Shown in pieces: positions 44,462 through 52,221 of a stretch of 64,000 nt of DNA. This stretch comes from Psychroflexus montanilacus (GTDB taxonomy: Bacteria; Bacteroidota; Bacteroidia; Flavobacteriales; Flavobacteriaceae): NCBI RefSeq assembly GCF_020164535.1, contig NZ_JAIQZC010000001.1, positions 992,001 to 1,056,000 on the forward strand, read 5' to 3'. The notes under the pieces were generated by a model. The model did not search any database. It had not been told where the DNA came from and worked only from the letters and a program-made list of their open reading frames with translations. Positions within the stretch are counted from its first letter, which is position 1, and each line of letters begins with the position of its first letter. A program made the translations under genes and the position numbers.

Positions 44462-44908
44462 TTAGTCATTAGTTAAGTCCCACTCTTTTGAAGTTCTATA
44501 CACCACCCCTTTAAAAAGCGCTACAATTTCTTCTCCTTTTTTTACTTCAACATAATGAAATCCAAGTCTATTTTTAGTCACCTCAACCGTCGATTCTGCC
44601 GTAATATAATCATCGACTCCCAGGGCTTCAATATGATTGATAGACGTTTCGATAGACACCGCATACTTCCCGTAAGTATTGGCCGCAAAACCAAAAGCGG
44701 TATCCGCTAAAGCATAGGTAATACCACCGTGAGCTTTCTGCATGGAATTTAGCATCTCTGGTCGTATCTTCAAACCCATTTTGCATTTCCCTAAACTCAC
44801 TTCCAAAATTTCAATTCCCAGCCAGGTGCTGAATGGATCTTGGGAGAGCATCTTTTTAGGGATAGTTTCTGAGTCTTTTAGTTTATGAGTCTCTGAGTTA
44901 TTTTTCAT
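44462..44908 (-). CDS. paaI: PaaI-type hotdog thioesterase
   Basis: A hotdog-fold acyl-CoA thioesterase thought to rescue trapped CoA in the paa route. The core is clear: WLGIEILEVSLGKCKM, MLNSMQKAHGGITYALADTAFGFA. The ORF from 44908 gives 148 residues, but its residues 3-17 (NNSETHKLKDSETIP) are encoded by an 8-bp repeat array. A second ATG at 44851 (MLSQDPFSTWLG) matches the usual family start and may be the real one. Confidence 0.88.
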   Translation of the reverse strand: MKNNSETHKLKDSETIPKKMLSQDPFSTWLGIEILEVSLGKCKMGLKIRPEMLNSMQKAHGGITYALADTAFGFAANTYGKYAVSIETSINHIEALGVDDYITAESTVEVTKNRLGFHYVEVKKGEEIVALFKGVVYRTSKEWDLTND

Positions 44909-44953
44909 TTAGGGTAGCCAATTAGTTGTTGAATACTTGAGTTTTTGAGTTGG
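44860..44953 (-). repeat. 8-bp array from the paaI 5' end to cassette 3
   Basis: On the minus strand five consecutive octamers at 44899-44860 follow the pattern nACTnAnn (AACTCAGA, GACTCATA, and so on) inside the paaI frame. A second array at 44953-44921 (AACTCAAA, AACTCAAG) lies just downstream of cassette gene 3. They face the octamer array 45388-45435 on the plus strand. Confidence 0.8.
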
Positions 44954-44975
44954 TCGTATATATGGTCTCTGATTT

Positions 44976-45353
44976 TTATTTGAATTTTGTACTTAAATAT
45001 TTTTTATATGAGGTTATCATTTTTGATAATTCAGTAATATGTTCGCGATTTCTTTCATCAGTATTTTTATCTATAAATTTTCTACGTCTGGCTTTTGTAC
45101 TACATACTACACATTCGTGAGCGCTGTCCCATGCCATTTGAAGATATCGATTAAAATTTGGCTTTGTACTTGAAGAACCTTCTGCTATATTCAAGGCGAT
45201 CGAATCTGCTGATCGTATAAATTGAGAGGCTAACCTATAAGTTTCTTCTTTCGGAAATTCTTTAATCTGATCATTTACTAAATCAGCAAAATCAAGTGCT
45301 TTTTGGTACATTGTCAACTCTTCAAACTTAAAATGATATTTACTATTCATCAC
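44976..45353 (-). CDS. Four-helix-bundle protein 3 (23S rRNA IVP type)
   Basis: A 125-residue protein with FKFEELTMYQKALDFAD, QFIRSADSIALNIAEGSSS and YLQMAWDSAHECV. It is the nearest relative of copy 2; most of the first 90 residues agree. It lies between paaH and paaI, framed by inverted octamer arrays. No catalytic motif is visible. Confidence 0.92.
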   Translation of the reverse strand: MMNSKYHFKFEELTMYQKALDFADLVNDQIKEFPKEETYRLASQFIRSADSIALNIAEGSSSTKPNFNRYLQMAWDSAHECVVCSTKARRRKFIDKNTDERNREHITELSKMITSYKKYLSTKFK

Positions 45354-45387
45354 TTATCTAAAATTTTACAGAAATATATTATCAACT

Positions 45388-45435
45388 ACTCACCAACTAA
45401 AAGACTAAAAAACTCACTAACTAGAAACCTAAAAC
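45388..45435 (+). repeat. 8-bp array between cassette gene 3 and paaH
   Basis: Six octamers in a row: the first four are ACTCACCA, ACTAAAAG, ACTAAAAA, ACTCACTA; the last covers the paaH stop codon, whose CTA (45429-45431) is in register with ACTA. It is inverted relative to the array on the other side of gene 3. Confidence 0.85.
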
Positions 45436-46601
45436 CTCCCGTTTTCCTTTGCCATCTTCCTCAACAACGGACTGCATCTGTATCTATCCTCTCTATACGT
45501 ATCGTAAAGATGATCCATCTGTTCCACACACCAGTCGATGCCTTTTTCATTGGCCCATTTCAAAAGCCCCTTCGGATAATTCACGCCTTTGGTCATGGCT
45601 AAGTCAATGTCCTTGGCGGTGGCAATGTTCAGGAATAAAGCATCAGCAGCTTCGTTGATCAACATCACCAACACACGGTCAAAAATTTTACGCCCCATTT
45701 TCTGATCTTTAACAGGCGGAATTTTTTTTGCATTTTCGTCATAATCGTAAAAACCCTTTCCTGACTTTCGACCTAAATAACCTGCCTCAGCAAAGCGCTT
45801 TTGGGTAAATGATGGCTTGTACCGTGGATCAAAGTAAAAGGCTTCAAAAACAGTTTCAGTCACAGTATAGTTAACGTCATTACCTATGAAATCCATCAAC
45901 TGAAAAGGTCCCATTCTAAATCCGCCAAATTCTTTCATCGCCCAATCAATTGTGGCAAAACCAGCTTCTCCTTCGGGAACCCCTGCAAAACGCTCTTCGT
46001 AAATTCTCAAAGCTTCACCGTAAAATGGACGTGCTACGCGATTCACAATAAAGCCTGGGGTATCCTGAGCTTTTACGGGGACTTTCTTCCAGTCCTGAAT
46101 CGTTGAAAAGACCTTATCAAAAACCTCCTGAGACGTCTGCACTGCAGGCACAATTTCCACCAAAGGCATCAATGGTGCTGGATTGAAAAAGTGGACCCCA
46201 ATGCATCGCTCTGGATGCTCCAAAGCAGAAGCGATGGAAGCTATTGACAAAGACGACGTATTACTGGCGATAATCGCCTCATCACTTTGATAGCTTTCGA
46301 GTTCTTTAAACACCTTTTGCTTGATCTCCAGATTCTCAATGATCGCTTCAATGGTCAAGTCAGCCTTGGCCAAAGATTTTAAATCTTCCTCGTAAGAGAT
46401 ATTCGACTGAATTCTGCTTTTCTCTGCATCATCGATTCTTCCTTTTTCAATCAACCGATTGAGGATTTTCTCCAAAGCCTGTTTGGCTTTATCTAAGGCT
46501 TCCCGTTTTGTATCGTAAAGCTGAACCTGGCAACCCGCCGTTGACGCTACTTGTGCTATGCCGCTTCCCATGGTTCCACTTCCTATTATGGCTACTTTCA
46601 T
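45429..46601 (-). CDS. paaH: 3-hydroxyacyl-CoA dehydrogenase
   Basis: A 390-residue NAD-dependent dehydrogenase for 3-hydroxyadipyl-CoA in the paa route. The Rossmann loop GSGTMGSGIAQVAS is at residues 7-20, and the motif GVHFFNPAPLMPLVEIV and the C-terminal repeat domain (DFIGNDVNYTV, GRKSGKGFYDYD) are typical. The final codons and stop are part of an 8-bp repeat array. Confidence 0.93.
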   Translation of the reverse strand: MKVAIIGSGTMGSGIAQVASTAGCQVQLYDTKREALDKAKQALEKILNRLIEKGRIDDAEKSRIQSNISYEEDLKSLAKADLTIEAIIENLEIKQKVFKELESYQSDEAIIASNTSSLSIASIASALEHPERCIGVHFFNPAPLMPLVEIVPAVQTSQEVFDKVFSTIQDWKKVPVKAQDTPGFIVNRVARPFYGEALRIYEERFAGVPEGEAGFATIDWAMKEFGGFRMGPFQLMDFIGNDVNYTVTETVFEAFYFDPRYKPSFTQKRFAEAGYLGRKSGKGFYDYDENAKKIPPVKDQKMGRKIFDRVLVMLINEAADALFLNIATAKDIDLAMTKGVNYPKGLLKWANEKGIDWCVEQMDHLYDTYREDRYRCSPLLRKMAKENGRF

Positions 46602-46617
46602 TAATATTTTGTATTTA

Positions 46618-47088
46618 TTATTTCAAAATTGTTATTTCAAATTTTTTAGTTAATTAAAATTGATTTTTTATTTCAATCCATTTTTCTTTTTTGAAGTAGC
46701 AATGCTTTTTGAGAATATCTTAATTAATTCTTCAGCTTCTTCTATTAGAGTTTTAATTGATTCAGTTTCTTGATATAATTCAGATTTCTGTTGAATAAGC
46801 AAATTTGTTTTAGACTCTTTTAATTCTTTTAAACAGATTTGCATCTTGAAGATATAATCTTTGAATGATGAACCTGCGAGTGCTTCAGAATAATTTAAAG
46901 CCACGCTTGTTGAAGATCTGATTAATTGACTATTCATATGCTCAGAGGCAAACGACTTTTTAGCTTTATTTGTCAGCTTAATACATGCTACCGCAAAATC
47001 TATTAATCTATTTTCCAATTCCGAAGCTGTCATAATTAGTTATTTAAAATTTGAAATAAAAAATAATGAATTTGAATTTTGAAATTAA
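46618..47088. repeat. Inverted flanks of four-helix-bundle cassette 4
   Basis: Left arm 46618-46656 contains TTATTTCAAAATT and TTATTTCAAATTTT, then TTAATTA. The right arm 47034-47088, read in reverse complement, contains TTAATTTCAAAATT, TTATTTCAAATTTT and CTAATTA in the same order. The 14-bp TTATTTCAAATTTT is exact. The right arm reaches the paaG stop codon. Confidence 0.85.
46668..47033 (-). CDS. Four-helix-bundle protein 4 (23S rRNA IVP type)
   Basis: A 121-residue protein of a third subfamily: NRLIDFAVACIKLTNKAKKS, QLIRSSTSVALNYSEALAG and a basic C-terminus. It shares only the general IVP pattern with copies 1-3. It lies between paaG and paaH within an inverted repeat frame. Confidence 0.88.
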   Translation of the reverse strand: MTASELENRLIDFAVACIKLTNKAKKSFASEHMNSQLIRSSTSVALNYSEALAGSSFKDYIFKMQICLKELKESKTNLLIQQKSELYQETESIKTLIEEAEELIKIFSKSIATSKKKNGLK

Positions 47089-47867
47089 TGTCCTTGAAAC
47101 TTCGCTTCTCTCTTCTCCATAAACGCCGAAACGCCTTCTTCGTAATCTTTTGTATTGGCGGAGGCGATTTGGTATTCAGATTCTAAAGCGAGTTGTTCTT
47201 CTAAGGAATTATTGAAAGATTTGTTCAATGCTTTTTTGGTATAGGCCAAGGCTTTGGTGGGCATTTTGGCCAGCTTTTCCGCTAGATTTTTTACTTCATC
47301 CTGATAAGTTTCTGGAGAATAATATTTATAAATCATACCCATACGTTCGGCTTCTACAGCATCTACCTTATCACCAAGCATAGCCAAAGCGGAGGCTCTT
47401 TGAAAACCTATGAGCCTAGGAAGAAAAAAGGTTCCCGCGGAATCAGGAATGAGACCAATTTTGGAAAAAGCCTGTATAAAACTCGCCTGTTCATTAGCGA
47501 CGACAATATCACAAGCTAAGGCGATATTAGCTCCTGCTCCTGCTGCAACACCGTTGACAGCGGCAATGACTGGTTTTTCAATATTTCTGATGCGGGTGAT
47601 GATGGGATTGTAATGGTCGTCTAATATTTTTTTAAATCCTGGATGCTGATCTGGATCGGTGATTTCCTGAATGTCCTGACCTGCACAAAAGGCTTTGCCT
47701 TCACCTGTTAAAACGATAGCTCTCACTTCCTCATTGCGAATACAGTCGTCCAATGTTTTTTGCAATGCAAAAGCCATCTCCCGATTGAAACTATTGAATT
47801 TGTTGGGTCTATTGAAGGTAATATAGGCCACTTGATTTTGAATAGTGATTAATATACTGGAATCCAT
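47085..47867 (-). CDS. paaG: Ring-1,2-epoxyphenylacetyl-CoA isomerase
   Basis: A 260-residue crotonase-fold enzyme that converts the epoxide to oxepin-CoA. KAFCAGQDIQEI and GVAAGAGANIALACD form the oxyanion hole, and the aspartate in IGLIPDSAGTFFLPR matches the PaaG catalytic residue rather than the Glu of hydratases. It sits between paaD and paaH. Confidence 0.92.
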   Translation of the reverse strand: MDSSILITIQNQVAYITFNRPNKFNSFNREMAFALQKTLDDCIRNEEVRAIVLTGEGKAFCAGQDIQEITDPDQHPGFKKILDDHYNPIITRIRNIEKPVIAAVNGVAAGAGANIALACDIVVANEQASFIQAFSKIGLIPDSAGTFFLPRLIGFQRASALAMLGDKVDAVEAERMGMIYKYYSPETYQDEVKNLAEKLAKMPTKALAYTKKALNKSFNNSLEEQLALESEYQIASANTKDYEEGVSAFMEKREAKFQGH

Positions 47868-48004
47868 GGTTTTGATTTTTTAGTGATTTTTAAGTTGAAA
47901 AGTTACGAAATTGGTCTCTAAACAATCTCGAAATTGAAAGTGATTCAGTAGACTTAAGCTGAAAACATTTCGGATGAAAATCTTGATAACAGAACTTTTG
48001 GGAT

Positions 48005-48118
48005 AGGCCTCGGTTAGGGATTGAGGCGTCTGTTGGAGCTCTTCTTGCTCCCCAAAGTATGGGAGCAAGAAAGCGACTGCCGAAAGCCCGACCCCGCCTA
48101 AGCGAGGGTAACCGCCAA
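48005..48118 (-). repeat. Gene-end palindromic repeat, copy C
   Basis: Minus strand: ACCCTCGCTTAGGCGGGGTC, then GGGCTTTCGGC, a TTGCTCCC/GGGAGCAAG palindrome, and TCAATCCCTAACCGAGGCC. It starts 8 bp beyond the paaD stop and shares CCCTCGCTT, GGGGTCGGGC and ATCCCT with copy B. The remaining part of the 258-bp spacer (47868-48004) holds nothing recognisable. Confidence 0.75.
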
Positions 48119-48125
48119 ATACAGC

Positions 48126-48626
48126 TTAAATTAAACATTTAAAATAATCAAAGGTTTCTTCGCAATCTTCGCATTTGAACATCGCCTTGCAGGCAGTGGA
48201 GGCAAACTGACTTACCAATCTTGTGTTTTTGGACTCGCATTGCGGACAAGGGATAACGCGTTTGTTCCCGAGTAGCGCATCTTTGTCTGAGGTGGCATCC
48301 ATAGGTGGAGCGATGCCGTAATCCTTGAGCGCCTGCTTGCCTTCCTCCGTCATCCAGTCGGTGGTCCAGGCTGGGGACAAAATGAGTTTGACCTGCGGGG
48401 TGTAACCATGATTTTGGAGTTCAGTTTTAATATCGTCGCCAATCACATCCATGGCAGGGCAACCACTGTAGGTGGGTGTAATTTCAACTTTAGCCACGTG
48501 ATTGGGAAGCAATTTCGCAGAACGAACAACGCCTAAATCGATGATAGATAACACAGGAATCTCTGGATCGGGAACCGATTTAAGGATATCGTATAGCTCT
48601 ATATCTATGTCTGCTTCTTGAGTCAT
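48126..48626 (-). CDS. paaD: Phenylacetyl-CoA epoxidase maturation protein PaaD
   Basis: A 166-residue protein with an N-terminal DUF59/MIP18 domain (SVPDPEIPVLSIIDLGVV, PTYSGCPAMDVI) and a C-terminal four-cysteine zinc-ribbon (CPQC near 137 and CEDC near 157). It is thought to help iron-sulfur assembly for the epoxidase. Confidence 0.93.
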   Translation of the reverse strand: MTQEADIDIELYDILKSVPDPEIPVLSIIDLGVVRSAKLLPNHVAKVEITPTYSGCPAMDVIGDDIKTELQNHGYTPQVKLILSPAWTTDWMTEEGKQALKDYGIAPPMDATSDKDALLGNKRVIPCPQCESKNTRLVSQFASTACKAMFKCEDCEETFDYFKCLI

Positions 48627-48676
48627 TTACACTTTTAAAATTTTGAATTATAAATTGAGAATTTTAAAAATCAAAG

Positions 48677-48718
48677 GTCTAGAATCTAAGTTCTTAAATC
48701 TAATGTCTAAAACCTACC
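48677..48718 (+). repeat. 7-bp array between paaC and paaD
   Basis: Six heptamers of type nTCTAnn; for example GTCTAGA, ATCTAAG. The last one covers the paaC stop codon, whose CTA (48714-48716) is in register with the CTA of the units. The other half of the 87-bp spacer has AT-rich heptads (GAATTAT, AAATTGA, GAATTTT). Confidence 0.85.
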
Positions 48719-49469
48719 ACTTCATATCTGGATAGGTGCGTTGCATATACTGCATATCGGACAAAATGTATCCCATGTGCTCTGTATGAATTCCATTTTT
48801 TCCTCCTTTCTGGAAATACTTAGTGTCTGGAATGTCCAGTGTAGCTTCTTTGAGTAAAGCTGTTATCGTCTCGTAGTAGGGTACTTTTAAAGTTGTCGTA
48901 TCCACACCATAGCCTGCTTCTGCCACTTTCTTATCATTGGCTGTCATATGAAACAGCTCATCGGTATACACCCACAAATCATTGACGGCTTGCTGAGCTT
49001 TTAGTTTGCTTTCCTCAGTTCCATCACCAAGTCGTTTGAGCCAGTCTCCAGAAAAACGCTTGTGATAAGACACTTCCTTCAGGCTTTTTTTGGCTATCGC
49101 TTGGAAATTGACATTTTTTGAATTTTCTAATTCCTTCAAGAGCATAAAATGAAATACATCAAAGAAGTATTGCCTAACAATGACGTAAGCAAAATCAGTA
49201 TTGGGCTGCTCAACCAAAAGCACGTTTTTATATTCTCGTTCTGTTCTTAGAAAAGCCACATCATCTTCGCTAATGTCTTTTGGGGAAAGTTCCGCCACAT
49301 ATTTGTAATAACTTCTGGTCTGACCTAATAAATCCAAAGCAATATTGGTCAAAGCAATATCGGTTTCCAAAGTGGGTCCATGACCACACAACTCTGAAAT
49401 ACGCTGACCTAGAATAAGTGAGTTATCGGCGATGCCGTAGATGTAGTGTATTAAATTATCATTTGTCAT
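48714..49469 (-). CDS. paaC: Phenylacetyl-CoA epoxidase subunit PaaC
   Basis: A 251-residue structural ferritin-like subunit that pairs with PaaA. Typical parts are DNSLILGQRISELCGHGP, LDLLGQTRSYYKY and VSYHKRFSGDWLKRLGDG. It ends in MKW followed by TAG. Confidence 0.95.
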   Translation of the reverse strand: MTNDNLIHYIYGIADNSLILGQRISELCGHGPTLETDIALTNIALDLLGQTRSYYKYVAELSPKDISEDDVAFLRTEREYKNVLLVEQPNTDFAYVIVRQYFFDVFHFMLLKELENSKNVNFQAIAKKSLKEVSYHKRFSGDWLKRLGDGTEESKLKAQQAVNDLWVYTDELFHMTANDKKVAEAGYGVDTTTLKVPYYETITALLKEATLDIPDTKYFQKGGKNGIHTEHMGYILSDMQYMQRTYPDMKW

Positions 49470-49508
49470 TTCAATGGTCTTTAAAAGCGAGAGCTAAATC
49501 TCATTAAT

Positions 49509-49796
49509 CTACATGTGCTCGATATCGTCTGGCAATTCATAAAAAGTCGGGTGACGATAGGCTTTATCGGCTGCGGGTTCAAACATTTCGCCATTATCAT
49601 CTGGATTGGATGCTTTGATATTTTTGGACTCAACCACCCAAATGCTTACGCCTTCACTTCGGCGGGTGTATACATCTCTGGCATTTTTGAGCGCCATATC
49701 GGCGTCGGGGGCATGTAAACTCCCGAAATGCCGGTGCTCTAATCCGTTTTTACTTCTTACAAACACTTCCCAAAGTGGCCAGTTTTTTTTTGACAT
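49509..49796 (-). CDS. paaB: Phenylacetyl-CoA epoxidase subunit PaaB
   Basis: A 95-residue small subunit: WPLWEVFVRSKNGLEHRHFG, then ALKNARDVYTRRSEG and SIWVVES. It bridges PaaAC dimers in the epoxidase. It lies 39 bp before paaC. Confidence 0.95.
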   Translation of the reverse strand: MSKKNWPLWEVFVRSKNGLEHRHFGSLHAPDADMALKNARDVYTRRSEGVSIWVVESKNIKASNPDDNGEMFEPAADKAYRHPTFYELPDDIEHM

Positions 49797-49848
49797 TGAA
49801 TGTTATTTTTTAATTATAAGTTAAGTCGCTAAGACGCGGAATTTCGTT

Positions 49849-49869
49849 CGTGAGTCGTGAGTCGTGAGT
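49849..49869 (+). repeat. Perfect 7-bp triplet in the paaA-paaB spacer
   Basis: Three exact copies of CGTGAGT in a row, preceded by AAGTCGCTAAGACGCGG, which resembles the CGCTAAGA array before paaY. Confidence 0.9.
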
Positions 49870-49881
49870 AAAATAAAAAAT

Positions 49882-49986
49882 ATTCTCTACTATCATTTCT
49901 CTATTCTCTCTTCTCTTTTTTCTATTCTCTTTTCTCTTTTTTCCATCCTCTCTTATGTCTAATATCCAAAATCTTGAATCTAGATT
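49882..49986 (+). repeat. 15-unit degenerate 7-bp array ending at the paaA stop codon
   Basis: Fifteen consecutive 7-bp units in perfect phase, changing from the ATTCTCT/TTTCTCT type (49882-49951) to CTnnnAT type (CTTATGT, CTAATAT, CTTGAAT). The array ends in the paaA stop codon. This is the clearest array of the cluster. Confidence 0.9.
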
Positions 49987-50984
49987 TAAACCGCTTCCTT
50001 CACGTCCTTCTCTGCCTGTTTATCGGCGTAAGCGACTGCTGCATCTCTCACCCATTCTCCGTTATCCCAGGCGTTTTTTCTGGCAGAGATTCGCTCTTTA
50101 TTACACATACCATGACCTTTCACAACTTGCCAAAACTCTTCCCAGTCAATTTCACCAAAATCATAGTGACCGGTTTCGTTGTTGTATTTCAAATCTTCAT
50201 CCGGAACTTTAAGCCCTAAAATATCGGCTTGTGGCACCGTTTGATCTATAAACTGCTGACGTAATTCATCGTTGGTTTTGCGTTTCAGTTTCCATTTCAT
50301 GGATTGCTCGGTATGCGTAGATTCATCATCTGTAGGACCCAGCATCATCAACGCTGGCCACCACCATCTATCAAGTGCATCCTGTGCCATATCTTTTTGC
50401 TCTTGAGTTCCGTTGCAAAGCGTCATCATGATTTCATAACCTTGTCTTTGGTGGAAACTTTCTTCTTTACATACCCTCACCATGGCTCTGGCGTAAGGGC
50501 CAAAAGAAGTACTGCAAAGCGGCACTTGATTGATAATCGCCGCCCCATCAACTAACCAGCCTATCGCTCCTATATCTGCCCAAGTCAAAGTTGGATAATT
50601 GAAAATACTTGAATATTTAGCTTTTCCTGAGTGCAACTGGTCATAAAGTTCTTCTCTGGAAATTCCTAAGGTTTCACAAGCCGAATACAGGTATAAACCA
50701 TGCCCAGCCTCATCCTGAACTTTTGCCAATAAGGCCACTTTTCTTCTCAAAGACGGAGCTCTGGTGATCCAGTTTCCTTCTGGCAGCATCCCAACAATTT
50801 CGGAATGTGCATGCTGTGAAATTTGACGAATATGTGTTTTACGATACTTCTCCGGCATCCAGTCTTTAGGCTCAATCTTTTCATCACGAGCAATTTTAGC
50901 TTCAAAAATCTCTTCTAAGCTTTTCATCTGCTCGTCTCTTACATTCTTTTTCCCTTGATTTTTCATAACCTTATGATATTTCAA
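49986..50984 (-). CDS. paaA: Phenylacetyl-CoA epoxidase catalytic subunit PaaA
   Basis: The di-iron monooxygenase subunit that epoxidises the ring of phenylacetyl-CoA. The 332-residue frame includes [39 protein letters not shown] (iron ligands Glu and His) and [18 protein letters not shown] (second ligand set). Family members usually begin near [20 protein letters not shown], so the ATG at 50927 is an alternative start. Confidence 0.95.
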   Translation of the reverse strand: MKYHKVMKNQGKKNVRDEQMKSLEEIFEAKIARDEKIEPKDWMPEKYRKTHIRQISQHAHSEIVGMLPEGNWITRAPSLRRKVALLAKVQDEAGHGLYLYSACETLGISREELYDQLHSGKAKYSSIFNYPTLTWADIGAIGWLVDGAAIINQVPLCSTSFGPYARAMVRVCKEESFHQRQGYEIMMTLCNGTQEQKDMAQDALDRWWWPALMMLGPTDDESTHTEQSMKWKLKRKTNDELRQQFIDQTVPQADILGLKVPDEDLKYNNETGHYDFGEIDWEEFWQVVKGHGMCNKERISARKNAWDNGEWVRDAAVAYADKQAEKDVKEAV

Positions 50985-50994
50985 ATTTTCTTTT

Positions 50995-51064
50995 CTCTAT
51001 TCTCTTTTTTCTATTTTCCTTTCTCTTTCATGTATACTTTATACTAGCACCTCACTTCTACACA
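50995..51064 (+). repeat. Ten-unit 7-bp array between paaA and paaE
   Basis: Ten 7-bp units in phase from CTCTATT to CTACACA. The last holds the paaE stop codon (CTA at 51058-51060) in register with units such as CTAGCAC and CTTTATA. Confidence 0.85.
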
Positions 51065-52134
51065 TCAAAATCTACAGTCACCTTTTCTGAAGTCGGCACG
51101 GCCTGGCAGCTCAATACCAAGTTTTGTGCAACCTCATCTTTTTCCAGAGCATAATTCACTTTCATTTCCACGTTACCTTCCATCACTCGGCACTTGCATG
51201 TACTGCAAACGCCACCTTTACAGGCAAATGGCAAATCTGCTCCCGCAGCCAAAGCTGCATCCAGGATATTATCGTAATCTTTGGTCATGGCAAAATGAAA
51301 CTCTTTTCCACCATCCATAATCGTGATTTGAGTCCCTTCTTTTCGCTTAGCCAAAGCTTCTTCTGTTCGCTTCTTATCTTCTTCTGAAAGTCCCGAAACA
51401 AATAATTCGTAATGAATTCTATCATTTTCAAGACCTAATGCGGTGAGTTCATCCCGAATCATAAAAATCATCTGCTCTGGACCGCAAACAAATACATCAC
51501 TCACTTCATTCACGTCAAAAACAGTATTAGCCAGTAACTGAATTTTCTCCGGAGTAAACCTACCATTCAGCAATTCAATATCTCTTTGTTCTCTGGTCAA
51601 AAAGTAGAAAATTTCAAATCTTCCAAAGTAACGGTTACGAATTTGTTCAATTTCTTCTTTAAATATAATGGATTTCGCATTCTTATTCAAGTAAAATAAC
51701 TTGCAATTAGCATTCGGTTCTTTAGACAGATGCGTTTTAATCATCGATAGAATGGGTGTAATCCCACTGCCTGCAGCAAAAAATAAATAAGTTTTATCGT
51801 TGTCCTGCTGGACATCCACCCCAAAGTCTCCGCTTGGCGGCATCACTTCCAAAATATCATTGGCTTTCAACTCTTGGTTGACATAGGTTGAAAATTTTCC
51901 TTCAAAAATCTGTTTCACAGCGACCTTCCACTCATCATCCACAGGACTTGAGCAAAGTGAATACGATCGTCTCACATCTTCACCATTGATGTCCTTTTTC
52001 AAAGTCAAATGCTGCCCTTGATGATATATAAAATCAGGTTTTAAGTCTTCTGGAATATCGAAGGTCACTACAGAGCAATCATCGGTTTCCTTATAAACGT
52101 CTTTTACTTTTAACGGAAAAAATTTAGCCATCAA
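51058..52134 (-). CDS. paaE: Phenylacetyl-CoA epoxidase reductase subunit PaaE
   Basis: A 358-residue reductase that feeds electrons to PaaA. It has an N-terminal FNR-type FAD domain (RRSYSLCSSP), an NADPH domain (FFAAGSGITPILSMI, VFVCGPEQM) and a C-terminal 2Fe-2S ferredoxin domain (ACKGGVCSTCKC). It is the first gene of the cluster; a palindromic operator lies 18 bp upstream. Confidence 0.95.
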   Translation of the reverse strand: MMAKFFPLKVKDVYKETDDCSVVTFDIPEDLKPDFIYHQGQHLTLKKDINGEDVRRSYSLCSSPVDDEWKVAVKQIFEGKFSTYVNQELKANDILEVMPPSGDFGVDVQQDNDKTYLFFAAGSGITPILSMIKTHLSKEPNANCKLFYLNKNAKSIIFKEEIEQIRNRYFGRFEIFYFLTREQRDIELLNGRFTPEKIQLLANTVFDVNEVSDVFVCGPEQMIFMIRDELTALGLENDRIHYELFVSGLSEEDKKRTEEALAKRKEGTQITIMDGGKEFHFAMTKDYDNILDAALAAGADLPFACKGGVCSTCKCRVMEGNVEMKVNYALEKDEVAQNLVLSCQAVPTSEKVTVDFDV

Positions 52135-52151
52135 TTATTGATTTAATATCA

Positions 52152-52171
52152 AAACTAACGATTGTTAGTTT
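52152..52171. promoter_or_regulatory. Palindromic operator 1 (PaaR-like) before paaE
   Basis: AAACTAACGATTGTTAGTTT has perfect 8-bp arms around GATT and lies 18 bp upstream of the paaE ATG. The inner CTAACG..TGTTAG resembles the CNAACGNNCGTTNG consensus I recall for the TetR-family PaaR of Thermus. A near copy occurs at 39809-39828. Confidence 0.78.
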
Positions 52172-52221
52172 AATATCCGAAAAATTGATGTTAAATTATT
52201 AAAGCCAAAAAAACTTCAACT

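Noticed and set aside
35912-47033. The four IVP-type genes as parts of 23S rRNA genes.
   Set aside because: The flanking sequences are paa and dehydrogenase genes; no rRNA sequence is present on either side.
47880-48138. Short minus-strand frames between paaG and paaD.
   Set aside because: They cover gene-end repeat copy C and show no protein features.
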